A stretch of 64,000 nucleotides of DNA from Sulfuricurvum sp. (GCF_028688295.1 NZ_JAQTYM010000005.1:1-64000); one strand, 5' to 3'. Shown: positions 19,558 to 30,421, counted from the first letter of the stretch. Made by a program: numbers and translations. The notes: a model not told the origin generated them from the sequence alone.

Positions 19558-20409
19558 ATGATTGATAAAATCTTCTTAAATATGACCCGCGCCAGTGCAC
19601 TGTTAGTTCTTTTCATCGTTGCCTGGATATTTGTGGTTCTCTTTAATGAGTCGACCGAGGCGATGCAAACGTTCGGACTTGATTTCATCACCAAAGATGA
19701 ATGGGCACCAAATCTGGAAAAATTTGGTGCGTATGCGGCGATTTTCGGCTCTGTTGCCTCAACCTTTTTGGCCATGCTTTTAGCGATTCCTATCGCCATC
19801 GGCGTTGCAATCTTTTTGAGCGAAATCGCCCATGATAAAATCAAAGGGTTCTTCGGAGTGAGCATTGAGCTCCTCGCCGCTATCCCTTCTGTTATTTACG
19901 GGATGTGGGGGCTCTTTTTCTTTGTTCCGATCTTGCGTGATATTTTTGGTGGAATGGGAATCGGGCTACTCGCTGCGGGAATCGTTCTCTCCATCATGAT
20001 TTTGCCGTTTATGGCAGCGGTCACTCGTGATGCGATGAACACAACTCCTGATATTTTGAAAGAGTCGGCGTATGCGCTGGGGGGGACACAATGGGATGTC
20101 ATCAAAGACGTCATCATCCCTTACGCAAAAGCGGGGATTATCGGCTCACTTATCCTCGCACTCGGTCGTGCAATCGGGGAAACAATGGCGGTAACGTTTG
20201 TTATGGGGAATGTCCATCACACCCCAAGCTCGATTATGGATCCGACAACTTCGATTCCGGTCACATTGGCCAATGAGTTTACCGAAGCGGATTCATCGCT
20301 TTATTTCTCAAGCTTATTCGGGTTGGCGCTCACGTTGCTCATTATGAGCTTTGTGGTGATCGCCATTGCGAAGTTTTACTTTTTACGTAAAGTGAGGAAA
20401 GGACAATGA
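19558..20409 (+). CDS. pstC: phosphate ABC transporter permease PstC
   Basis: Multi-TM permease, ALGRAIGETMAVTFVMGN. Confidence 0.94.
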   Translation: MIDKIFLNMTRASALLVLFIVAWIFVVLFNESTEAMQTFGLDFITKDEWAPNLEKFGAYAAIFGSVASTFLAMLLAIPIAIGVAIFLSEIAHDKIKGFFGVSIELLAAIPSVIYGMWGLFFFVPILRDIFGGMGIGLLAAGIVLSIMILPFMAAVTRDAMNTTPDILKESAYALGGTQWDVIKDVIIPYAKAGIIGSLILALGRAIGETMAVTFVMGNVHHTPSSIMDPTTSIPVTLANEFTEADSSLYFSSLFGLALTLLIMSFVVIAIAKFYFLRKVRKGQ

Positions 20410-21248
20410 CCGCAGTTCAAAAACGGATTGTTATCAACAAAATCGCACTTGCTTTTTCAACATTGAGCGCTGTTATCGCACTTAGTTTTTTATTTTGGAT
20501 TCTTGGTGTACTTGTGATGAAAGGGCTTGATGCTCTAAGCTGGAGTATCTTTATTTATGAGGGTTCACCTCCGGGTTATGCGGACAGTGGTCTTAAACAC
20601 GCCCTTGTCGGTCAGCTGATTTTGGTGGGACTCGCAACCGTTATCGGAGTCCCTCTGGGAATTATGGCGGGAACTTACCTCAGTGAATACGGTAAAAACT
20701 CGAAACTTGCCCATACAATCCGTGATATTTCGGATATTATGATGTCGGCACCCTCTATCGTTATCGGAGCGTTTGTTTATGCCGTTATTGTTATGCCGAT
20801 GGGACATTTTAGTGCCTGGGCGGGAGCAATTGCATTGGCAATTATGATGATTCCGATTATTTTACGTACAACGGATGATATGCTTCAATTGGTTCCCGGA
20901 ACACTGCGTGAAGCCGCGTTCGCTCTGGGTGCACCTAAGTATAAAGTGATTATCGATGTCGTCTATCGTGGTGCGAAAGCAGGGATTTTGACCGGTGTAT
21001 TGTTGGGGATTGCCCGCGTTGCCGGAGAGACAGCACCATTGCTCTTTACTTCGTTTAATGATAATTTTTTCACGACTGATCTGAATCAAGCAATGCCTTC
21101 GCTTACGGTAACGATGTTTAACTATGCAATCAGTCCGTATGATGATTGGCAGCAACTCGGATGGGCAGCTGCTTTCATCCTCTCGATGTTTATTTTAGGT
21201 CTGAATATCATCGGACGACTTATTTTATTAGCCGGAAAAAGGAAATAA
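20406..21248 (+). CDS. pstA: phosphate ABC transporter permease PstA
   Basis: [30 protein letters not shown]. Confidence 0.94.
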   Translation: MTAVQKRIVINKIALAFSTLSAVIALSFLFWILGVLVMKGLDALSWSIFIYEGSPPGYADSGLKHALVGQLILVGLATVIGVPLGIMAGTYLSEYGKNSKLAHTIRDISDIMMSAPSIVIGAFVYAVIVMPMGHFSAWAGAIALAIMMIPIILRTTDDMLQLVPGTLREAAFALGAPKYKVIIDVVYRGAKAGILTGVLLGIARVAGETAPLLFTSFNDNFFTTDLNQAMPSLTVTMFNYAISPYDDWQQLGWAAAFILSMFILGLNIIGRLILLAGKRK

Positions 21249-21252
21249 CATT

Positions 21253-22038
21253 ATGGCAAGTATTATCGATATCAAAGAAGAGTGCGCACTCCAAGTACGC
21301 AATTTTGACTTCACCTACAAAGGCGCTCCGGCACCGAGTTTGAAAAAAGTAACTATGCCGATCGCCAAAAATGCGATTACAGCGTTAATCGGGCCATCAG
21401 GATGTGGTAAAACTACATTGCTACGTGCATTTAACCGTATGCATGACCTCTATCCTGGGAACAAATACGAAGGTGAAATCGAGTTTGAAGGGCGTAATAT
21501 CCTAGATCCGAAAGAAGATTTAATCCATCTTCGTACCAAAATCGGGATGATTTTCCAAAAACCGACCGCGTTTCCGATGTCGATTTATGACAATGTTGCT
21601 TACGGTATGCGCTTGCAGGGGATCAAAAACAAAACCGAGCTCGATGGTCGCGTAGAAAAAGCACTCCAAGATGCCGCTATATGGAAAGAGGTAAGCGATC
21701 GTCTCAAACACGATGCTAACGGTCTCTCAGGCGGACAACAACAACGTCTCTGTATCGCACGCGCGATTGCGGTAGAGCCGGAAGTATTGCTTTTTGACGA
21801 ACCAACCTCTGCACTCGATCCGATCTCGACTCAGGGGATCGAAAAACTGGTTATCGAGCTCAAAGAGCGCGTATCGATCATTATCGTTACCCATAACATG
21901 CAACAAGCCGCACGTGTAAGTGATTACACCGGATTTATGTATTTAGGAGATTTGGTGGAGCTAGGCAACACTGAAGAGCTATTTGTTACCCCAAAAGAAA
22001 AACTCACCCAAGAGTACATCACCGGTAAGTTTGGGTGA
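21253..22038 (+). CDS. pstB: phosphate ABC transporter ATPase PstB
   Basis: [46 protein letters not shown]. Confidence 0.97.
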   Translation: MASIIDIKEECALQVRNFDFTYKGAPAPSLKKVTMPIAKNAITALIGPSGCGKTTLLRAFNRMHDLYPGNKYEGEIEFEGRNILDPKEDLIHLRTKIGMIFQKPTAFPMSIYDNVAYGMRLQGIKNKTELDGRVEKALQDAAIWKEVSDRLKHDANGLSGGQQQRLCIARAIAVEPEVLLFDEPTSALDPISTQGIEKLVIELKERVSIIIVTHNMQQAARVSDYTGFMYLGDLVELGNTEELFVTPKEKLTQEYITGKFG

Positions 22039-22081
22039 TATAATCCTTATAGGATGTCACCAATCGCTCACAGGAAGTACC

Positions 22082-22852
22082 ATGAATCTTTTATCACTTT
22101 ATCTGCTCCGTCCTCTCACCAAAACACAAATTGAATATTCGCTCGATCTTAACCTCATAAAAGGGGTTGAGAACGGTTATTTCGGGCACAACGAACATTA
22201 TCACGTTGTACTTGCCCCATTTGGGGTTTTAACCTTGATTGCTGAAGAGAAAAAAGAGATCCTCAATGCACTGAGCCTCCTCAATATCTCTTTAGAGGAT
22301 GAAAATCTCATCACCCAAGATTACCCTATCATGATGGATGGTGATTTGGCCAAAAACTTTGAGATTACTAACGAAGTGATCCTTTTACGTGATACGTCAC
22401 CCCTTAGTCTTAACATTATCGCTTTGGCAATCTCTCAGAGTGTGGGGTTGGAGCATTATGAGAAGCGGCTTGATACCTTGTTCGCCCAAAGTCGCCATAT
22501 TGTGGAGTCCATCCACACGTTTTCGATCTCCAGACGGTCCCATCTTATGAGCTTCGTTAAACGGCTTGCCCTTACCCGTCATGACATGGTGAGCAATCTT
22601 TTGTTATTGGATAAACCGAATATTTTATGGGATGATGGAGATGCGGAAGCGCTTTATAATCGTTTGGCATTTATTCTCGAACTGTATGATCGTCACGAAA
22701 TCGCTTTATCAAAACTAGCACAGATCAAAGAAGATGTGATGTTGGTGATGGACATTATCAACCATAAAAAAAGTGAGTTTTTGGAGTGGATCATTATCAT
22801 CTTGATCGGCGTTGAAATCGTTATGGGGTTGTACGATTTTTTTCTGAAATAA
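22082..22852 (+). CDS. RMD1/DUF155-family protein with C-terminal TM
   Basis: HYHVVLAPFGVLTLI, LALSQSVGLEHYE-like region, C-terminal EWIIIILIGVEIVMGLYDFF. Confidence 0.8.
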   Translation: MNLLSLYLLRPLTKTQIEYSLDLNLIKGVENGYFGHNEHYHVVLAPFGVLTLIAEEKKEILNALSLLNISLEDENLITQDYPIMMDGDLAKNFEITNEVILLRDTSPLSLNIIALAISQSVGLEHYEKRLDTLFAQSRHIVESIHTFSISRRSHLMSFVKRLALTRHDMVSNLLLLDKPNILWDDGDAEALYNRLAFILELYDRHEIALSKLAQIKEDVMLVMDIINHKKSEFLEWIIIILIGVEIVMGLYDFFLK

Positions 22853-22923
22853 CTCCCCCTCTGTTACCATTAGGTGATAAAACGGTCACCGTATTGTAAT
22901 GCTACCGTACTAAACTCTGTTTC

Positions 22924-23676
22924 ATGAATGATCTATTAGCGTATAGAAGTGTTTTTATCTCGGATCTCCATCTTGGAACACGGGACGCTCAATCGGAGCA
23001 TCTCTTAGAGTTTATCCGAAACGTCGAGTGCGAACATCTCTACCTTGTCGGCGACATTATCGACGGATGGGAACTGCGCCGCAACTGGCGATGGAGCCAA
23101 GCCCAATCTGACGTACTCCAAAAAATCCTCCGCAAAGCCCGCAAAGGGACGCAAGTTCACTACATTATCGGTAACCATGATGAGTTTTTACGTCCCTTTT
23201 TACCCATGGTGATGGGGGATAATATCACCATATCACATGAAAAAGTCCATTACGCGCTCAATGGTAAACGCTACCTCGTCGTTCATGGCGATATGTTCGA
23301 TGCGGTTACCATGACCAAAAAATGGGTCGCCCATTTGGGTGATCGTTGTTATCTTTTTATGCTGCGGCTGAACCGTCCGATCAATACGGTACGCCGATTA
23401 TTTGGTAAATACCACTACTGGTCATTGTCAAAAATGGCTAAACAAAGTGTCAAACAAGCCGTGAGTTTTATCACCGATTATGAGGAAATCCTATCTTCTC
23501 ACGCCGATGATGGCGGATACGATGGGGTGATCTGCGGGCACATCCATCATGCGGAGATACGCCTCATCAATGATATCGAATATCTCAACTGCGGTGATTG
23601 GGTCGAATCGTGCACGGCGGTCGTCGAACATTACGATGGAAGGTTTGAAATTTATGAACACCACCAAAACAGTTAG
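22924..23676 (+). CDS. LpxH-like UDP-2,3-diacylglucosamine diphosphatase / metallophosphoesterase
   Basis: FISDLHLGT, LVGDIIDGWE, YIIGNHDE, GHIHHAE. Confidence 0.88.
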   Translation: MNDLLAYRSVFISDLHLGTRDAQSEHLLEFIRNVECEHLYLVGDIIDGWELRRNWRWSQAQSDVLQKILRKARKGTQVHYIIGNHDEFLRPFLPMVMGDNITISHEKVHYALNGKRYLVVHGDMFDAVTMTKKWVAHLGDRCYLFMLRLNRPINTVRRLFGKYHYWSLSKMAKQSVKQAVSFITDYEEILSSHADDGGYDGVICGHIHHAEIRLINDIEYLNCGDWVESCTAVVEHYDGRFEIYEHHQNS

Positions 23677-24235
23677 TATCGTTTTTTACAAAGGGAGCGG
23701 TAACTTTAGAGACAAGCTCATCCGCTTATGGACAAAGAGTCCCTATTCACATTGTGAGTTTGGTCGAAGTGATGGGTTGTATCACTCTAATGATCGGTTT
23801 CGCTTAGTTTCTAGAGCCGAAATGATCGACATCCAGTCGAATGATTGGGAAATTTGCAAACTGACTCTTCCCGCTGAGATCATCGAGCGGGTTGAAAAAC
23901 GTCAGTTGAAAAAGAATGGAACGCAGTATGATTGGATTGGGATTATCTTTTCTCAGGTGTTTCGACTGGGGATTCACGATTCGCGACGATGGTTTTGTTC
24001 CAAAAGCAACGCTGATGATTTGCATTATGCCTACAAGCTGATGCAAAGAAGTAAAAAGAGCACCTTCGCCCCCTATGTTCACGCGCTCCATCCGATCCAA
24101 AAATTCAAATCCAATGAGCTTTCTCCGAGTGATCTGTTTGCGATTGTACGTGAAATAGAACACCTTCAAAATAATATCCATTCTAACGAAGTACGCTACC
24201 AAGAGGTTTATGAGCGAAGCTACCGAGCAGGGTGA
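23654..24235 (+). CDS. YiiX/NlpC-P60-like (permuted papain fold) putative hydrolase
   Basis: KLIRLWTKSPYSHCEFGRSDGLYHS and YDWIGIIFS...RRWFCSKS; true start at 23654 overlaps the previous gene. Confidence 0.6.
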   Translation: MNTTKTVSIVFYKGSGNFRDKLIRLWTKSPYSHCEFGRSDGLYHSNDRFRLVSRAEMIDIQSNDWEICKLTLPAEIIERVEKRQLKKNGTQYDWIGIIFSQVFRLGIHDSRRWFCSKSNADDLHYAYKLMQRSKKSTFAPYVHALHPIQKFKSNELSPSDLFAIVREIEHLQNNIHSNEVRYQEVYERSYRAG

Positions 24236-24248
24236 ATAGGTTTTATTC

Positions 24249-25163
24249 CTAATCAAGCTCATCAGGACCGGGTTTGCTCGGTTTGGATTTAAAGAGCAAA
24301 TCGCTGGGGCTCTCTTGGAGCGATTTGATTAACACTTTCCCCTCACGAATGAGCTCTTTTCCCTCTTCGATTGCTTGATTTGAGTTTTCTATCGTTGCGT
24401 TTAGCTTACCTACTGAGTCGGCTTTTTTAATCTCACGGATGAGTTCGGTACTCTCTTTGGCCAATGCTTTCGTCTCTTCGAGAACGGTATCGCTCTTTTG
24501 TGCTACGCTAGAGAAATCTTTGAGGGTTTGGTTGGTGTTCTCCTCTAGCACTATCGCCCCTTTGACCAAGGAGGTAATATCATGGCGGTTGTTTTTTAGC
24601 TCACTCGATATGAGGGAGAGATTTTCCAAACTCGTCGTCGTGTTTTGAATATTACGTTCGCTGACAAGCTGATCGATTTTGAGAACAGTTTTATCGATAT
24701 GGGAGAGGATCAGTTCGGCTTTATCGGTTATCACGCTTATCATAGAGGGTTTTGAGAGCAAAACCGGACGTTCGCTTTTATCGACCGCACTCAAAAACGG
24801 CGATCCATTCGTCCCCCCTTTGATCTCCAGATAACCGATCCCCGCGATCCCTTGAGAGTTTAAAACGATGATGCTGTCGGTTTTTATGGGGGTATTTTTC
24901 TCCACTTTGAAATCGATTTGAATTCTCTCAGGGTTTTCACCATCGATGCGCACCTCTTCGACGAATCCGACATCAATCCCTTTTAATCGCACCGGAGAAG
25001 AAGCTTTTAATCCTGCAACTGATTCGGAAACATAGGTGCGATAGCTCTGAAATTTATCCTCATTTGAGCCGTATTTCCCTAACCAAAAGGCAAAAACTCC
25101 TAGCGAAATCAGGCCAAAAAGCGCGATCACCCCTACGAAAATAAAGTTTGCATTTCTCTCCAT
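24249..25163 (-). CDS. MlaD/MCE-domain protein
   Basis: KASSPVRLKGIDVGFVEEVRID, LNSQGIAGIGYLEIKGG. Confidence 0.9.
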   Translation of the reverse strand: MERNANFIFVGVIALFGLISLGVFAFWLGKYGSNEDKFQSYRTYVSESVAGLKASSPVRLKGIDVGFVEEVRIDGENPERIQIDFKVEKNTPIKTDSIIVLNSQGIAGIGYLEIKGGTNGSPFLSAVDKSERPVLLSKPSMISVITDKAELILSHIDKTVLKIDQLVSERNIQNTTTSLENLSLISSELKNNRHDITSLVKGAIVLEENTNQTLKDFSSVAQKSDTVLEETKALAKESTELIREIKKADSVGKLNATIENSNQAIEEGKELIREGKVLIKSLQESPSDLLFKSKPSKPGPDELD

Positions 25164-25897
25164 TACATCACCTTTAAAAATTCATTTAAAAATGGCTGAT
25201 TGCTTCGAACCGCCTCTTCGTAGTTGCCGTCAAAACAGACCTTTTTATCATTCAACACGATAAAGCGATCCAACACCGTTTTGATCGTATCCAAATCGTG
25301 TGTCACAATCACGACACTAAAGCCCAACATGTCACGCAGCTCGACGATCAGCCGATCAAATGCTTCGGCACTGGAAGGATCTAACCCACTGGTAGGCTCA
25401 TCTAAAAAAAGCAGCTCTGGATCTAGCGCCAGTGAGCGCGCTAACCCTACCCTTTTTTTCATCCCGCCGCTTAGCTCTCTGGGGTACAAATAAGCGGCGG
25501 ATGATGGCAACCCCACCATGCTCAGTTTTGTCATCGCGATATTTTCGATCAACTCGTGAGAGAGATTTGTGTACTCGATCAGAGGCAAAGCAATATTTTC
25601 CAGTACATTCATAGAGGAGTAAAGGGCACCGAATTGAAACAAAACCGCCCATTTTTGCCGAAGCCTTTGAGCACCTTTTGCATCTATATCTCGGATCGAT
25701 TCCCCTAAAATCTCGATTGACCCTGAGTGAAATTTTTGGAGCATGATGAGCTGACGCATCAGTGTCGATTTTCCCGCACCGCTCCCCCCGAGTATCCCAA
25801 ATATCTCCGATTTTTTCACCTCGAACGATACCCCATCATGGACGAGTTGATGATCGAATTTCGTCACGATGTTTTCGACGTTAATGATCGTACTCAT
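25163..25897 (-). CDS. MlaF-like ABC transporter ATPase
   Basis: GGSGAGKSTLMRQL, LSGGMKKRVGLARSLALDPELLFLDEPTSGLDP. Confidence 0.93.
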   Translation of the reverse strand: MSTIINVENIVTKFDHQLVHDGVSFEVKKSEIFGILGGSGAGKSTLMRQLIMLQKFHSGSIEILGESIRDIDAKGAQRLRQKWAVLFQFGALYSSMNVLENIALPLIEYTNLSHELIENIAMTKLSMVGLPSSAAYLYPRELSGGMKKRVGLARSLALDPELLFLDEPTSGLDPSSAEAFDRLIVELRDMLGFSVVIVTHDLDTIKTVLDRFIVLNDKKVCFDGNYEEAVRSNQPFLNEFLKVM

Positions 25898-27006
25898 ATT
25901 CCCAGCTTTGTGAGAGCTATCGCGATACAGGCGTCACAGATAATGACCCAAAAGATCGCACTCACGACGCTTTTCGTGGTCAGCGCTCCGATGCTCTCAG
26001 TGCTTCCGCTCACTTGAAAGCCTCGGTAGCACCCGACGATGGCGATAATCCCCCCATAAATCGGAGATTTTCCCAAACCGACATAGAGCTCGTTAATCGA
26101 GATTTCGAGATACATCCTATCAATAAACTCATTGACACTGATCCCTAAATGGAGGTTGGCGACAACCAATGCCCCCATCATCCCCGCGATGTCTGCAGCA
26201 AAAATGATGATCGGCATCATCAGTATCAAGGCAAACACACGGGGTAATACTAAAAAGACGAACGGATCGAGACCCATTGTTCGCATCGCATCGATCTCTT
26301 CGGTAATTTTCATCGTTCCGATCTCTGCCGTAAAAGAGCTAGCACTCCTAGCTGCGATCAAAATAGCGGCAATCATCGGTGAGAGTTCCCGAAATACCGA
26401 CATAACGCTCAGATCAACGACGAAAATATCACCACCGATTTTGTTCAGATATCCAGCGGATTGATACGCAACCACCAAGCCTATCAAAAACGAGAGCATC
26501 ATAATGATGGGTATAGCTCTGATCGCGGCGATATCAACCTGTTTTACAAAAGCAGTAAAGCGAAAATCCCACGGTTTTATCATTACTTTGAAAGTAGCTG
26601 CTACACCTTCTCCGACAAAAGAGAGAAAATTACCGATACCAGCAAAGAGGTCGAATATCCCTCTGCCGAAAGATTCTAAAAAATGGGATTTTTGCTTTTG
26701 CAATAGAGGTTTATACGAAAAGTTTTTTTCATAAAAAGTAAGTAATTTTTGGTTCTCAGCAGTGAGATTGATGAAATCAACACTGCACCCTCTCCTGCTT
26801 ATACTCTTTTTGATGCGAATAATTTCAACCGCTCCGGCAGAATCGATGCGAGAACATTCCGCAAAATCAAAAGTAACGGGCAGAGAGGGAAGATGAAGTA
26901 TTTTTGTTTCGATATTTTTGCTTACTGAAAGCGATTCTTTTGTCCAATCCGACAGAATCATGACGGTCGTAATGGTTGATTCAGAATCATTTTTGATGCG
27001 TATCAT
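25894..27006 (-). CDS. MlaE-family permease with N-terminal STAS domain
   Basis: STAS-like LPVTFDFAECSRIDSAGAVEIIRIK then MlaE permease core (RELSPMIAAILIAARSASSFTAEIGTMKITEEIDAM). Confidence 0.9.
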   Translation of the reverse strand: MIRIKNDSESTITTVMILSDWTKESLSVSKNIETKILHLPSLPVTFDFAECSRIDSAGAVEIIRIKKSISRRGCSVDFINLTAENQKLLTFYEKNFSYKPLLQKQKSHFLESFGRGIFDLFAGIGNFLSFVGEGVAATFKVMIKPWDFRFTAFVKQVDIAAIRAIPIIMMLSFLIGLVVAYQSAGYLNKIGGDIFVVDLSVMSVFRELSPMIAAILIAARSASSFTAEIGTMKITEEIDAMRTMGLDPFVFLVLPRVFALILMMPIIIFAADIAGMMGALVVANLHLGISVNEFIDRMYLEISINELYVGLGKSPIYGGIIAIVGCYRGFQVSGSTESIGALTTKSVVSAIFWVIICDACIAIALTKLGI

Positions 27007-27137
27007 GGCAAAATTATGCCCGTAAATCCAGATAAATCGTGTAACCGAAAAGTAACCTAATTTTATAAATATACACACTCGTAATCTTTTTATCGTACAC
27101 TTACGTACTGAGAGTTTCAGATCCAAAAAGGGAAATA

Positions 27138-28601
27138 ATGAAAAAAAATATACCTCATAGTGCACCGACAATAGAATCTGATTTTTTATCCACAATTTTG
27201 GACCGGTTACTCGATTTAAAAGAGAAAATGATCCTCGATACCAATCCAGCCATCGATAATCTCTCTTTACTCAATCTATACCACTATCTCAACCTCCGTA
27301 AATACGATTTTTCACAGTTGCAAGATGATCTTACCAAAGTAGGACTCTCCTCTTTCGGACGATCACAGGGGCATATGGAAGCGAGTGTCAATGTTGCACT
27401 TGAAATGCTCTCTCTATCGTTAGGAAAAAAACTGTCACTTCCAAAGAGCCGTTTGAGTTATGAGGCTTCTCATGAGATTATGGACAAAAATGCACAGATA
27501 TTTTCCACCTCCAGCGATAAAACAAAAATCATGATTACTATCCCTTCCGAATACGACGAAGGGTGGTTTAGCGACCTCGCGTGCGAGGGGGTTCACCTCT
27601 TTCGAATCAATACTGCGCATGATCATCCGGACGCATGGAGTAAAATGGTGACAGAGATTAAAAGTGCGTCGTGTGAAGAAAAAGCGTTAAAAATTTACGT
27701 TGATCTCGCAGGCCCGAAAATCCGAACCTCTTTGCCAGAAGGGAAAAAATCAAAAAAAATCAAAGTCTTTTATGGTGATAAAGTATTGATCCACTCTAGC
27801 ACATCAACCCTCTCTAAAAAAGAGACAAAACATTATGATGCCGTGGTAGGATGCACCTTGGAAAAAATAGGGAGCATGGTGAGTGTCGGAGACCATCTCT
27901 TTTTGGATGATGGAAAAATCGAACTTTGCATCGATGAGATCCTCGGCGAAGATATCGCTTGCAGTGTTTTGACACGTAATGAGGAGGGATCTAAAATCAA
28001 AGACGAAAAAGGGATCAATTTTCCTAGCAGCGACATCGCGATTCACGCTATTTGCGAGCATGACAAAGAGGTGCTTCCGTACGTCTGCGAATACGCCGAT
28101 ATCCTCGGTATCTCCTTTGCCCAAACTCCTAAGGATATCACCGATTTGATCGATGAGTTGGAAAAATTAGGGAAAAAAGGGGAAATAGCAATCGTCGCCA
28201 AAATCGAAACTAAAAAAGGGGTCCGAAACCTCCCCGCTATACTTGAAGCACTTATTGAGTATGGAAATTCGGGGATCATGATCGCACGGGGTGATTTGGC
28301 AATCGAGATCGGATTTGAAAACCTCGCGTATATGCAAGAGGAGATCCTCGATCTTTGTACGGCAGCGCATATGCCCGTCATCCTTGCCACCCAAGTATTA
28401 GAGAGTAAAATGAAAACCAATATCCCCAGTCGAGCCGAAATCTCAGACGTTGCCTTTGCCCATAAAGCGGAGTGTGTGATGCTCAACAAAGGGGAATATG
28501 CTTTGGAGACGATCAAAATCCTTACTACGATTTTTGCGCAGATGGATTTGATCTTTCGAAAAAACAAACTGCTTTATAATCCAAGTTTTCAATGGAAGTA
28601 A
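27138..28601 (+). CDS. pyruvate kinase-like protein with N-terminal extension and no C-terminal domain
   Basis: LAGPKIRT, AKIETKKGVRNL, IMIARGDLAIEIG, LATQVLESKM; ends soon after. Confidence 0.82.
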   Translation: MKKNIPHSAPTIESDFLSTILDRLLDLKEKMILDTNPAIDNLSLLNLYHYLNLRKYDFSQLQDDLTKVGLSSFGRSQGHMEASVNVALEMLSLSLGKKLSLPKSRLSYEASHEIMDKNAQIFSTSSDKTKIMITIPSEYDEGWFSDLACEGVHLFRINTAHDHPDAWSKMVTEIKSASCEEKALKIYVDLAGPKIRTSLPEGKKSKKIKVFYGDKVLIHSSTSTLSKKETKHYDAVVGCTLEKIGSMVSVGDHLFLDDGKIELCIDEILGEDIACSVLTRNEEGSKIKDEKGINFPSSDIAIHAICEHDKEVLPYVCEYADILGISFAQTPKDITDLIDELEKLGKKGEIAIVAKIETKKGVRNLPAILEALIEYGNSGIMIARGDLAIEIGFENLAYMQEEILDLCTAAHMPVILATQVLESKMKTNIPSRAEISDVAFAHKAECVMLNKGEYALETIKILTTIFAQMDLIFRKNKLLYNPSFQWK

Positions 28602-28642
28602 TCGGTAACCGATTTGAAATTAATAGATTCTATACTTAGCGT

Positions 28643-30409
28643 ATGGAACAATTATCTCCTTTTTATGAGCGTTATTTTGATGTCTTGGATATTGCTTTTC
28701 AGCCGATCGTTGATATCCATTCGGGAATTACTTTTGGTGTCGAAGCCCTTTTACGCGGTAGTGATGTTTTAGGATATGTGAGCATCGAAGCATTTTTCGA
28801 TCATCTTTACGAAGATAATGTCCTCTATACTTTCGATCTTAGATTGCGTGAAAAAGTAATTGAAAAATTTTGTAGGATTTCGGGTTTTGAGAATTTAAAG
28901 CTTTTTTATAATCTCGATAATCGAGTGTTGGAGATGACCGATTTTTCAAAAGGGAATACCTCTCGAATCCTCAGACGTTACGGACTCGATCATAAGCGAA
29001 TAGTATTTGAACTCTCCGAACACAATGAAATCACCAATTTAGACCATTTCACCCGTCTCATGAGCCATTATGGGGATGAGGGATTTTGCATCGCGATTGA
29101 TGATTTCGGAATTGGACAATCGGGATATAAACTTTTATACCATTGCACCCCGAACGTGATTAAAATTGACCGATTTTTTCTCAGTTCTATCGATAAAGAT
29201 CCGAAAAAAAAGCTCCTTGCTCGTAATATGGTACAGCTCGCTACCCTTTTAGGTTCTCGTGTCATTGCAGAGGGTGTCGAAACTGATAGAGAACTGTTGG
29301 TCTGTAAAGAGATTGGTGCTCAGATGGTTCAGGGCTATTTTGTTGCTTACCCAACCATCAATATTGCACAAATAGCTCAAAAATATTCTCATGTCGTTGA
29401 ACTCTCTGAAAAAGATCATCGTTTTAAATCACATCAAAATATCATATTAAAACGCCTAGAGAGCATAAAACCGATCGTTATCGGTGACTCGATGGAAGCA
29501 TTGTTAGATTTACTCAAAGCCGATGATGAACTTTTTTTAGTTCCAGTTGTTGATTCCGCATCCTTCCCTAAAGGGATTATTCACGAACACCGCCTAAAAT
29601 CTGTTATTTATTCTCCGTTTGGGAGATCACTTATCCAAAATCGTTCTTCGAATCTTTCGGTTTTAGATACCTATATTGAACCGATCCCTGTCGTCGATGT
29701 CTCAATGCCGCTAGAGACCATTATAGAGCTTTTTTCCCTCTCCCCAAATGCTCCGGGCGTTCTTGTAATCGAATCATCGCGTTACATCGGATATCTCAGT
29801 GCACGTGAAATGATCGAAGTGGTACATGAGCGTAATCTCATCTCTGCCCGGGACCAAAATCCCCTTACGCGATTACCAGGGAATTACCGTATCAATGAAT
29901 TTATCGCTCAGATCCTCGAAAATAAAAATGAAGCAGTTGTTGTCTACTTTGATTTTGATCATTTTAAACCGTATAACGATTATTATGGATTTCGAAACGG
30001 TGATCGCGTTATTTTGCTCTTTACCGAACTTATGCATAAATATCTCTCTACCGATTTTTTTAAAGGGCATATTGGCGGAGATGACTTTTTTATGGGGACC
30101 CTTTTGCGTGAAGAGGTCACATTCGAATCGGTATATGAGCAGGTAGAGCGGTTAATTTATCAATTTATCGATGAAGTACGTGAATTTTACGATCAGATAG
30201 ATCGTGAACGAGGGTTTATCCTCTCGGAAGATCGAGAAGGAAATAGTAAAGAGTTCAAACTGCTTAGTGTCAGTGCTGTTGTTATCGGTCTGGGAAAAGG
30301 GTCTGCCCCTATCAGCGGAGAACATTTACAGCAGTTGTTTGCTCAAGAGAAAAAACGGGCAAAAAAATCGCCTACCCACATAAGTGTTATTCACATCCGC
30401 GAGAATTAG
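28643..30409 (+). CDS. EAL - CBS-like - GGDEF(GGDDF) protein
   Basis: FGVEALLRG, IDDFGIGQSG, IKIDRFF, IAEGVET; C-terminal NPLTRLPGNYRIN...HIGGDDFFMG. Confidence 0.88.
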   Translation: MEQLSPFYERYFDVLDIAFQPIVDIHSGITFGVEALLRGSDVLGYVSIEAFFDHLYEDNVLYTFDLRLREKVIEKFCRISGFENLKLFYNLDNRVLEMTDFSKGNTSRILRRYGLDHKRIVFELSEHNEITNLDHFTRLMSHYGDEGFCIAIDDFGIGQSGYKLLYHCTPNVIKIDRFFLSSIDKDPKKKLLARNMVQLATLLGSRVIAEGVETDRELLVCKEIGAQMVQGYFVAYPTINIAQIAQKYSHVVELSEKDHRFKSHQNIILKRLESIKPIVIGDSMEALLDLLKADDELFLVPVVDSASFPKGIIHEHRLKSVIYSPFGRSLIQNRSSNLSVLDTYIEPIPVVDVSMPLETIIELFSLSPNAPGVLVIESSRYIGYLSAREMIEVVHERNLISARDQNPLTRLPGNYRINEFIAQILENKNEAVVVYFDFDHFKPYNDYYGFRNGDRVILLFTELMHKYLSTDFFKGHIGGDDFFMGTLLREEVTFESVYEQVERLIYQFIDEVREFYDQIDRERGFILSEDREGNSKEFKLLSVSAVVIGLGKGSAPISGEHLQQLFAQEKKRAKKSPTHISVIHIREN

Positions 30410-30421
30410 GCTCTTTTGCTG

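Noticed and set aside
22870-22927. Possible fifth Pho box before the LpxH-like gene (CCGTATTGTAA TGCTACCGTAC)
   Set aside because: No credible -10 at the 11-bp spacing seen in the other four
23804-24262. 152-aa minus-strand ORF opposite the YiiX-like gene
   Set aside because: Antisense; no motif support
28043-28567. 174-aa minus-strand ORF in the pyruvate-kinase-like gene
   Set aside because: Shadow ORF of a clear coding frame
28600-28614. AATCGGTAACCGATT palindrome between the pyruvate-kinase-like and EAL genes
   Set aside because: Short, no T-run; could occur by chance and no function supported
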